A stretch of 6,392 bases of DNA, from contig QJVU01000544.1 of assembly GCA_003235605.1 (NCBI GenBank), positions 1 through 6,392 on the forward strand, given 5' to 3'. The position numbers and the translations under genes are program-made. The stretch is from Planctomycetota bacterium (GTDB taxonomy: Bacteria > Planctomycetota > UBA1135 > UBA2386). The notes under the pieces are model-generated. The model saw nothing but the letters and a program-made list of their open reading frames with translations. It searched no databases and was not told the DNA's origin. Position 1 is the stretch's first letter; every line of letters begins with the position of its first letter. Shown piece by piece: positions 1-5,689 of the stretch.

Positions 1-353
1 GGGTCAAGGAGGGACTTCAAGAGCACGTCAAGGAGGTTCGTCTGCGCAACCGACTCGTCGACTCTCCGTCGTGCCTCGTCGGCGACGAGCACAGCATGAG
101 CCCGTATCTGCAAAAGATCCTGAAGGCAAGCGGTCAAGCGGTTCCCGAGCAGAAGCGGATCCTCGAGCTGAATCCCGACCATCCAGTGGTCCAACGGCTG
201 CGTGCCATGGCCGAGGACGAATCCAGGAAAGACGAGGTCGCGGATTGGAGCCAGCTGCTGTTCGATCAAGCCCTCGTGGCCGAGGGCAACCTGCCCAGCG
301 ACCCGGCTCGCTTTGCCAAGAGCGTGGCGAAGCTCATGGAAAAAGCCACCTAG
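1..353 (+). CDS. htpG: HSP90-family molecular chaperone HtpG, C-terminal end (5' partial)
   Basis: This is the last 116 residues of the bacterial HSP90 homologue, a cytosolic ATP-dependent homodimeric chaperone that assists folding of client proteins. The first complete codon is at base 3 and the stop is TAG at 351-353. The visible part contains the typical C-terminal dimerisation-domain signature: VRLRNRLVDSPSCLVGDEH, then MSPYLQKILKASGQ, then ILELNPDHPVVQRL. After this come an acidic helix (ADWSQLLFDQALVAEG) and the usual final helix ending FAKSVAKLMEKAT. The ATPase and middle domains lie outside the window; whole family members are roughly 620-640 residues. An internal ATG at 96 is in frame but is not the start, because conserved HtpG sequence continues upstream of it to the window edge. 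Family assignment is by recognition of these motifs and is firm. Confidence 0.95.
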   Translation, partial: VKEGLQEHVKEVRLRNRLVDSPSCLVGDEHSMSPYLQKILKASGQAVPEQKRILELNPDHPVVQRLRAMAEDESRKDEVADWSQLLFDQALVAEGNLPSDPARFAKSVAKLMEKAT

Positions 354-432
354 GCGGTTTCCAGGTTCGCCACGCAGACGTTTTTCCACGATTCGCCAAA
401 CCGGTATCCAGTGATCGGCCGATACGTCCCGT

Positions 433-1086
433 GTGGGACGACTGCATCGCTTGCTGCTGGTGGCAATCATGGCGACGCTGCCTGGTTGCAACGAAGCGGT
501 GCCCGATCCTGACATTCCCGCGGCACCGTCGGGAAACGGGAGCGCGGCTGCGGGTCCCCGAAGCAACCGCCGGAGCGACAGCACGAGGAACGCGCCCCAG
601 GTAGTCGTCTTCGAAGGCGTCCTCGTCAGGAACAGCGACGGCTCCGAGGGGATCTTGACGGACCAGGGCTACCACTACACCCTGCGCCGGACGCCTGGCT
701 GCATGGACGTCACCAGCGAAACCCCCAAGAGCGATCCGCGGGCGGCCGACGTCATCTACTCCGACTGTCTCGAGGATGCCATGGCCCGGCTCCTGGTGGC
801 GCAGGCCACCCGGGACAAGCCGAATGCCGACGACAACACCCTGCGCCGGTGGCTGCGAGCGCCGGGCGGCCAGATGGCGGCGGAGTTCCGGGCGTGGCCC
901 GACCGGGACCTGGACACGATGATCCGGATCTGCCGGGCGGTCGGCAGAGCAAAGTTCATCAGCGGGGACTTTCCCAAGCCGCCGAGGCGACAACTGACCC
1001 GCAGACCGCGTCCCGAGCCCCGGTACCGTTTCCGCGGCGTGCACCGCGGTCGCGTGTTCGAGGCACATTCCATCGAGAGAGTGTAG
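433..1086 (+). CDS. Putative lipoprotein of unknown function
   Basis: This 217-residue product is not recognised. Its N-terminus reads M-G-R-L-H-R, then a hydrophobic stretch (LLLVAIMATL), then a lipobox L-P-G-C with the lipidated cysteine at residue 19, so it is predicted to be an outer- or inner-membrane-anchored lipoprotein. The start is a GTG at 433. An in-frame TGA at 412 limits the gene upstream, and the next start (ATG 469) would destroy the signal peptide. No clear Shine-Dalgarno sequence precedes the GTG. After a Pro/Ser/Arg-rich linker (about residues 23-55) comes a folded-looking region (about 56-175) with VVVFEGVLVRNSDG, two further cysteines (GCMDV, SDCLED) and a helical stretch. 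The last 40 or so residues are rich in Arg and Pro, possibly disordered. Third positions are strongly G/C-biased in this frame, which supports it over the long antisense ORF. It lies 79 bp after htpG, and the next gene converges on it 5 bp away. Confidence 0.75.
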   Translation: MGRLHRLLLVAIMATLPGCNEAVPDPDIPAAPSGNGSAAAGPRSNRRSDSTRNAPQVVVFEGVLVRNSDGSEGILTDQGYHYTLRRTPGCMDVTSETPKSDPRAADVIYSDCLEDAMARLLVAQATRDKPNADDNTLRRWLRAPGGQMAAEFRAWPDRDLDTMIRICRAVGRAKFISGDFPKPPRRQLTRRPRPEPRYRFRGVHRGRVFEAHSIERV

Positions 1087-1091
1087 CGGCC

Positions 1092-2024
1092 TCAGCGCTT
1101 GCGCTTCGAGCGGATCCTCTCCGCGTTCTCCTCGAGGGCCTTCTGGATCGCCGCCACGTCCGCCTCGCTCATGTTCTTCCGCACCTGGTGCAGCATGGCA
1201 ACGAAATGGGAAATCTCCTCTCGTTCCACCGGACAGCCGACGTTGCCCTGGGGGCCGTCGGACGTCACCAGGGGCGTCATCTTTGTGTTCGCGAACACGA
1301 ACCAGGGAATGCTATTACCACGTCCCTGCCGGATGACATCCGCCATCAACCTGCCGTGCTTCATCCGGTCCTGGTCGATCTTCACCGGGATCAAGTCCTT
1401 GGCGATGATCGGCGAGACCTCTGCGCGCTCGAGGAACTCCTCGAGCCGATGGCACCAGGTTCACCCCGGCGCGCTCAGGTAGATGAACAACGTCTTGTTG
1501 TCGATCTTGGCCTTCTCTCGGGCTGCTGCGAGGACATCCGCCGCATCGAGAGGTTCCGCCCTGTGCTTCTCCAGGAAGGCCCACACCTTGGATGGGTCGA
1601 TGTTGCCTCCGGTCCGCAGGGGCTTGGTGGCACTGTGCGCCACCGGATTGCCATCGCCGGACAACACCGTCAGGTAGGGCACGCCCTCCGTCCTGATCTC
1701 GGCCTCGTACTTCTTGGCAATGTCCTGGTTCTTGTCCCACTTGCCGATGTCCACTGTCACAAGCACGTACTCATAGCGGAGCATCCTTGCGGTCTTCGGG
1801 TCGTTGAAGGACGCAACCAACTTGTGGCACCACTCGCACCAGTTGCCGCCAAACATCACCAGCACCTGCTTGTTGTCGTGCCTTGCCTTCTTGACGGCGG
1901 CGGCAATCCCCTCCTTTGCGTCAGCCGTGGGGTTGAAGACCGCGTTCGTCGCCTGGCCACCCTGGGCAATGGCGATTCCGGTCAGGAGCGCGAATGGGAA
2001 CGTGTTTCGGACACAACGAATCAT
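1092..2024 (-). CDS. Exported tandem thioredoxin-domain selenoprotein (CEWC and UTWC motifs, in-frame UGA = Sec188)
   Basis: I read this as one 310-residue protein in which the UGA at 1461-1463 encodes selenocysteine. Residues 1-20 form a signal peptide (basic MIRCVR, then FALLTGIAIA), so it should act in the periplasm or cell envelope. Domain 1 (about 30-160) has the thioredoxin motif W-C-E-W-C (Cys63, Cys66) and a cis-proline loop, EGVPYLTVL (Pro116). Domain 2 (about 160-290) repeats this fold: Sec188-Thr-Trp-Cys191 followed by His-Arg-Leu, and a cis-proline loop NSIPWFVFANT (Pro240). NKQVLVMFGGNWCEWCHKL (51-69) aligns without gaps to residues 176-194, with Sec188 under Cys63. No frameshift is needed, the 122 codons after the UGA remain coding-like, and a SECIS-like hairpin follows. 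The tail is basic (RIRSKRKR), ending in TGA. A Shine-Dalgarno AGGAG sits directly after the upstream gene's stop. Expected role: thiol-disulfide (selenylsulfide) reductase or isomerase; its partner is unknown. Alternative: a recent nonsense mutation or sequencing error, judged unlikely. Confidence 0.9.
1427..1446 (-). promoter_or_regulatory. Bacterial SECIS element (bSECIS) hairpin
   Basis: In the mRNA this 20-nt segment forms GCUCGAGG-AGUU-CCUCGAGC: a perfect 8-bp stem with a 4-nt apical loop. The loop begins after 22 nt downstream of the UGA, inside the window known for bacterial SECIS elements (about 16-37 nt), and has a G at its second position, as the bacterial consensus requires. Two more pairs can form below the stem if one G is bulged (C1448-G1424 and G1447-C1425 with 1426 unpaired). 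The hairpin lies inside coding sequence and encodes L-E-E-F-L-E plus neighbouring residues, as bacterial SECIS elements do. Its role would be to bind SelB carrying Sec-tRNA and redirect the ribosome at the UGA. The fold is seen by eye; no energy was computed. Confidence 0.82.
1461..1463 (-). other. Recoded UGA codon, selenocysteine (Sec188)
   Basis: The plus strand reads tca here, giving UGA in the mRNA, in frame with both halves of the thioredoxin-like gene. The codon order is Gly-UGA-Thr-Trp-Cys-His-Arg-Leu, so the UGA takes the place of the N-terminal, nucleophilic cysteine of a CxxC motif. That is the usual site of selenocysteine in thioredoxin-fold selenoproteins. The same gene also terminates with UGA at 1092-1094 and two upstream genes end in UGA, so ordinary UGA still means stop in this genome. 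Recoding here must be site-specific. Confidence 0.9.
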
Positions 2025-2035
2025 GATCTGATCTG

Positions 2036-2041
2036 CTCCTC
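2036..2041 (-). promoter_or_regulatory. Shine-Dalgarno site of the selenoprotein gene, overlapping the upstream stop codon
   Basis: In mRNA sense the junction reads UAG-AGGAG followed by 11 nt and then AUG. GAGGAG shares its first G with the stop codon of the M14 peptidase gene. Spacing is slightly long. The arrangement supports the ATG at 2022-2024 as the start and suggests translational coupling of the two exported proteins. Confidence 0.65.
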
Positions 2042-4797
2042 TACCTGAGGCTGCCAGTCACCTCCTCGGCACGGCCATGGAGGATGGCGTTGAGTACCAA
2101 CCTTATTGTCCCGCGGGGCTGGCCACGGTAGACGGCGTCATTGCCGAAGAGGTAGACACGCCCCTTCCGCACCCCAACGGCCACGATTGCCGCGCCGTTG
2201 CGCAACCTGTCCGCACCGATGGCCCAGCCGCTCAGAAGCAGGTCACGATCCCCGTACCTCGCCAGGCTCCTCGCCCTCTCGGCGTTCTTGATCTGGAACA
2301 CGGTGCTGCCGCAGAACATGGCGGCGACGTCGACGGGAGAACCGTAGCCGATCGGATCACCCTCCTCGACCTTCATCCGAACCAGCGAGCCCGGGATGAA
2401 AAACTCGCTGCGCCGCGGGCGACGCCACTTGCCGTCCTTTCCCTCGATCCGAACGCCGACCTCCACGGGAAGGTCCAGCAACTTGACGATGGCGGCGGGC
2501 TGGTCCCCCAGCGCCAGGATCACTCCCCCGCCACCGAGGAAGACCTCGAGGGAACGGGTCGTGGGCTCCTGCTCGAGCCGCACCCGGGTCTTGCCGACCT
2601 CGCGCCAGTCTTCGAAACGCGGCAGCACCGCCACCATCTTCTCGAGTTCTTCGTCGGTGATGCTCACGGGCCGCCCCCGCTGGAGAGCACGCTGGACCCG
2701 CTCGGGTCCACCGCGATTCGGCAAGCCGGTGTGAAACACCAGCACATCGCACATCTCGCCCAGCCTCCCGGCGAGGACGTCAGCGGCGGACACCGGAACC
2801 GTGCAGAACCCCGACTGCTCCAGCAGCCAGCGGCTCCAGCCGGTGGCCATGTCGCCGCCATAGGTATCGAACAGACCCACCCGAACAGGCTCGAGCTTCA
2901 GGGCGGGACCCACCGCCGGCTGGTCTACACCCTCGAAGTCCAGACCGAATTCGTTGGCAAGCTCACGGATCCGGGTGCCGGTTCCCTCGGACCTGGGGAT
3001 GTAGAACGTGCCCGGGGAAACGTTCGTCTTGAGACGAAACACCTTGTCGTTGGCAGCCAGCAGGCGGTTGACACAGGCAAAGACCTGGTAGCTGCCGGGC
3101 CTGAGAAGCCACCCGGCCTGGGCGGCACCCACGAGGCCTGGCCTCGGAGTCTCGATGTCGCCAAGGTCGATCGGTTCGAACGGTCCCTCCAGGCGGTCCT
3201 GCACGCGCCGAAACTGCACGCCCATCTGCATGGCCAGCGTCCAACCAGCGCTGTCATAGGGTCGGACCGGCTCGCCGCCGGCGCCCACGTCGTGGGGATG
3301 CCATTGCGGCTCGAACATGTCGCGGACATGAGGCCGGAAAGCCTGGGCCGCAAGCACGACAAACGTGCCCTGGGGATAGGCGAGTTGGCCAACCTTGAAG
3401 GCCTCGGTGGCGCGATGCACTTCCACGCCCGTCTTGAGCAGGCACCCCACGAATCGTGTTGCGGTCGCCAGGTCCGGCTGATCTCCCGGCACGACATAGG
3501 CGCGTGCATCCCGCAGTGCGGGGTCCAGATAGGTGTTTCGAGCTGCCTGCTCCGCGGCAGGCGCGTCACCGTTCTCCTGAGCCGCCTGCCGGTGCTTCGC
3601 CTCCTGCACCATCCGGGGCGTCAATGTCCAGTGGTCCTGGCTCCCCCGCCGAATGGAGTTCCGGCCAGCCTGGTAGATGTTGAACAAGAACTCCTGGCGG
3701 TATCTGGCTGCCACATCCAGGATCGCGAAGTTCGCCGTTTGCAGGTACTCGATGGTCTGGCGCGCGTGCCAGGTCTGGGCTTGCACCGGATCCGGATAGT
3801 CCCCAAACGGCAGTTGCAGTCTGTCCTCCGGCCTCAGCGGCGTCGGGTTGGGACTCCCGAACGACTCGGTCAAGATACCGATGACGTTGTGGAAGTAGGC
3901 TGTGGTGCGCAGTCCGCCATTCCACCATGTCGAGTACGGGGCCCCAGATCGCGAGATCACACCGGGCTTGCCTTCCCAGGCAAACCGGCTGTTCATGTGC
4001 GCCGCAACCAGCTCGATGCCACGCACGATCAGGGGATCGAAGTTGTAGTTGAACGGGTTTCGGAAGGGGGGCGTGAAGATCACGGTCCCCTTGGGCGCTG
4101 TCTGGTGGTGGTTGTAGAGGATCTGCGGATACCAGCGCCGGTAGAGGATCCGATTGATCGCCGTCGTCTCCGCCTGCGAGCAGTGATAGAAGTCCCGGTT
4201 GTTGTCGTGTCCCACATAGCGCTGGTAGAGCACCGGAAGCCCTCCCACCTTCCCCGTCGCCATGTAGGCATTGGCAACCATCTCCATCCCGTCAGGGTTG
4301 GCCGGGCACACCAGCAGGATCACGTTCTCGCGGATGTTCTTGGCAACCTCGTCCTCACGGCTGACCATCCGGTAGGCAAGCTCGATGATGTTCTGCCCGG
4401 CGACGCACTCGGTGGCATGCATGCCGGCATCGATCCAGACGACCGCCCGCCCCCGTGCCGCCAGCCCGCCGGCCGTCACATCATCCAATCCCCGTGCCCG
4501 GGCCAGCCTGGCGCTGATCCGGCGGTACTCCTCCCGCTGCCGGAGATTCTCCTTCGAGGAGATGATCGCCATCACCATCCGTTGGCCGTACGACGTGCGG
4601 CCGATGTCCTCGAGGACGATGCGATCCGACTCCTCGGCGAGCTTCTGCCAGTAGGCCCGGAGCTGGGTGTAGTTGGCGAGGAAGTGGTCCGCCCCGACCT
4701 GCTTGCCGAAGAACTTCTCCGGCGGTGTGACCTGCGCGGTGACACCGCCAAGCACGCAGAGTCCCGCCAGGACGCGCATTGGGAGGGAGCGGGCCAT
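2041..4797 (-). CDS. Secreted M14-family zinc carboxypeptidase
   Basis: This 918-residue protein is a zinc metallopeptidase of the M14 (carboxypeptidase A-like) family, expected to trim peptides outside the cytoplasm. Residues 1-21 look like a Sec signal peptide (MARSLPMRVLAGLCVLGGVTA, cleavage before QV). The catalytic domain (about 35-370) shows the zinc motif H-A-T-E (His127, Glu130), N-P-D-G (167-170), the substrate-carboxylate type pair in HDNNRD (197-202), the third zinc ligand in YNHHQ (His230 or 231) and the catalytic glutamate in GILTESFG (Glu311). The C-terminal half (from about 640, PVRVGLFDTYGGDMATGW) resembles the class I glutamine amidotransferase-like domain attached to many large bacterial M14 peptidases. 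It closes with the typical YLFGNDAVYRGQPRGTIRL block. Eight cysteines remain in the mature chain (including 131, 164 and 206). The start is the ATG at 4795-4797, 22 bp after the upstream gene; the Shine-Dalgarno is weak (GGGGCGG). The natural substrate cannot be told. Confidence 0.92.
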   Translation of the reverse strand: MARSLPMRVLAGLCVLGGVTAQVTPPEKFFGKQVGADHFLANYTQLRAYWQKLAEESDRIVLEDIGRTSYGQRMVMAIISSKENLRQREEYRRISARLARARGLDDVTAGGLAARGRAVVWIDAGMHATECVAGQNIIELAYRMVSREDEVAKNIRENVILLVCPANPDGMEMVANAYMATGKVGGLPVLYQRYVGHDNNRDFYHCSQAETTAINRILYRRWYPQILYNHHQTAPKGTVIFTPPFRNPFNYNFDPLIVRGIELVAAHMNSRFAWEGKPGVISRSGAPYSTWWNGGLRTTAYFHNVIGILTESFGSPNPTPLRPEDRLQLPFGDYPDPVQAQTWHARQTIEYLQTANFAILDVAARYRQEFLFNIYQAGRNSIRRGSQDHWTLTPRMVQEAKHRQAAQENGDAPAAEQAARNTYLDPALRDARAYVVPGDQPDLATATRFVGCLLKTGVEVHRATEAFKVGQLAYPQGTFVVLAAQAFRPHVRDMFEPQWHPHDVGAGGEPVRPYDSAGWTLAMQMGVQFRRVQDRLEGPFEPIDLGDIETPRPGLVGAAQAGWLLRPGSYQVFACVNRLLAANDKVFRLKTNVSPGTFYIPRSEGTGTRIRELANEFGLDFEGVDQPAVGPALKLEPVRVGLFDTYGGDMATGWSRWLLEQSGFCTVPVSAADVLAGRLGEMCDVLVFHTGLPNRGGPERVQRALQRGRPVSITDEELEKMVAVLPRFEDWREVGKTRVRLEQEPTTRSLEVFLGGGGVILALGDQPAAIVKLLDLPVEVGVRIEGKDGKWRRPRRSEFFIPGSLVRMKVEEGDPIGYGSPVDVAAMFCGSTVFQIKNAERARSLARYGDRDLLLSGWAIGADRLRNGAAIVAVGVRKGRVYLFGNDAVYRGQPRGTIRLVLNAILHGRAEEVTGSLR

Positions 4798-4810
4798 GGC
4801 CGCCCCATGG
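4794..4810 (-). repeat. Small inverted repeat over the M14 peptidase start codon
   Basis: The mRNA reads CCAUGG-GGCGG-CCAUGG, a possible 6-bp stem with a 5-nt loop. The true AUG of the peptidase lies in the 3' arm, and the G-rich loop contains the only Shine-Dalgarno-like bases. The first AUG (in the 5' arm) is out of frame. It could hold down initiation unless ribosomes arrive from the upstream gene, but the stem is short and may be chance in GC-rich DNA. Confidence 0.3.
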
Positions 4811-4819
4811 TATCCCGGG

Positions 4820-5689
4820 TCAGGAACCGCTCCAGTCGTAGAAACCCCTCCCGGACTTCTTCCCCAGCAGGCCCCTGGCCACCATGTCCCGCATCAGCGG
4901 CGGCACCTGGAAGGCAGGGCTGTCGAGGGCTTCGTTCAGGTAGTCCGCAATCGCCATGCGCACATCCAGACCCACGAGGTCCGTGAGCCGCAGGGGCCCC
5001 ATGGGATGGCGGTAGCCCAGCTCCATGGCCTTGTCGATGTCCTGGGCCGACGCCACGCCGGCCTCGATCATCCGGATCGCCTCCAGGCCCAGGCACACCC
5101 CCAGGCGGCTGGTGGCGAATCCGGGACTGTCGTTGATGACGATGGGGTCCTTGCCGATCGCCCTGGCCCAGTCCAGGACGCGGTCGACGACCCGTGGAGC
5201 ACTCACCTTCGTCCTCACCACCTCCAGCAGGGGCATCAACGGGGGCGGGTTGAAGAAGTGGGTGCCGATGCAGCGCTCGGGATGAGCCACCCCATGGAAG
5301 ACCTTGGCCAGGGAGAGCGACGAGGTGTTCGTGGCCAGCACGGTGGTGTCCCGCGACTGGCCTGCAACCCTGCGGAACAGGTCGTTCTTGAGCCGCAGGT
5401 CTTCGGGAACCGCCTCCACCAGGATGTCTGCCCCCGCCACGGCTTCCGCCAGCACGAGGGTGGTCTGGATCCTCCCCAGCGTCGCTGCCATCTGCTCCGC
5501 GGTGGCCTTGCCCTTTTCGACGCTCTTGACCAGGAACGATTCGATCCTGCCTCGCGCCGAGTCCAGGAGCTCTTGGGAGATGTCCTGCAACCGGACCTTG
5601 GACCCCGCCGCAGCACACACCTGGGCAATCCCGGCTCCCATGGTTCCGCTGCCGATCACGGCCACGGTCTCGAATACCGGATCCGTCAT
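4820..5689 (-). CDS. 3-hydroxybutyryl-CoA / 3-hydroxyacyl-CoA dehydrogenase (NAD-dependent)
   Basis: This 289-residue cytosolic enzyme belongs to the Hbd/PaaH family, which interconverts (S)-3-hydroxyacyl-CoA and 3-oxoacyl-CoA with NAD(P)(H) in beta-oxidation, butyrate or aromatic degradation pathways. The N-terminal Rossmann motif is VAVIGSGTMGAGIAQ (residues 9-23). Next come the family blocks VEAVPEDLRLK (91-101), TNTSSLSL (120-127), GTHFFNPPPLMPLLEVV (142-158; catalytic His144 with Glu156), NDSPGF (186-191) and GYRHPMGPLRLTDLVGLDV (225-243). The length matches stand-alone family members, so it is complete. The position after PGF that usually reads V-N-R-L reads T-S-R-L here, as I recall for a Thermus/actinobacterial-type subgroup. 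The start is set by a good Shine-Dalgarno GGAGG (5697-5701) 7 nt before ATG, and the start overlaps the preceding gene's stop. It ends with TGA. hbd or paaH cannot be chosen from sequence alone. Confidence 0.95.
   Translation of the reverse strand: MTDPVFETVAVIGSGTMGAGIAQVCAAAGSKVRLQDISQELLDSARGRIESFLVKSVEKGKATAEQMAATLGRIQTTLVLAEAVAGADILVEAVPEDLRLKNDLFRRVAGQSRDTTVLATNTSSLSLAKVFHGVAHPERCIGTHFFNPPPLMPLLEVVRTKVSAPRVVDRVLDWARAIGKDPIVINDSPGFATSRLGVCLGLEAIRMIEAGVASAQDIDKAMELGYRHPMGPLRLTDLVGLDVRMAIADYLNEALDSPAFQVPPLMRDMVARGLLGKKSGRGFYDWSGS

Noticed and set aside
353..385. Possible terminator after htpG: GGCG ... CGCC with a T5 run at 381-385.
   Set aside because: The stem is only 4 bp with an 11-nt loop, and the T run lies 9 nt away; too weak to call.
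1032..1049. CCGCGG-cgtgca-CCGCGG inverted repeat near the 3' end of the lipoprotein gene, possible terminator.
   Set aside because: No T run follows on either strand, it lies within coding sequence, and such repeats are expected by chance in GC-rich DNA.
334..1068. A 244-codon minus-strand open frame opposite the lipoprotein gene.
   Set aside because: Its composition (many Arg, Pro, Ala, His) is shadow-like. It overlaps the end of htpG, whereas the plus-strand frame has a proper lipoprotein signal and natural composition.
1092..1394. A separate 100-residue ORF starting at TTG 1394.
   Set aside because: It has no ribosome site and begins in the middle of a thioredoxin domain; it is the C-terminal part of the selenoprotein.
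1461..2024. A complete 187-residue single-domain thioredoxin-like protein ending at the UGA, with the downstream part as decay.
   Set aside because: The downstream 100 or more codons stay open in the same frame, keep a second thioredoxin motif and cis-proline loop, and keep coding-type third positions. The stop sits exactly on the nucleophilic Cys position and is followed by a SECIS-like hairpin.
849..2048. A 399-codon plus-strand open frame across the lipoprotein end and the selenoprotein gene.
   Set aside because: It is an antisense shadow across two genes with clear coding signals in other frames, and it has no known motif.
2077..4986. A 969-codon open frame on the plus strand.
   Set aside because: It is antisense to the M14 peptidase and part of the dehydrogenase, shows no recognisable domain, and is explained by the G/C-biased third positions of the true genes leaving the opposite frame free of stops.
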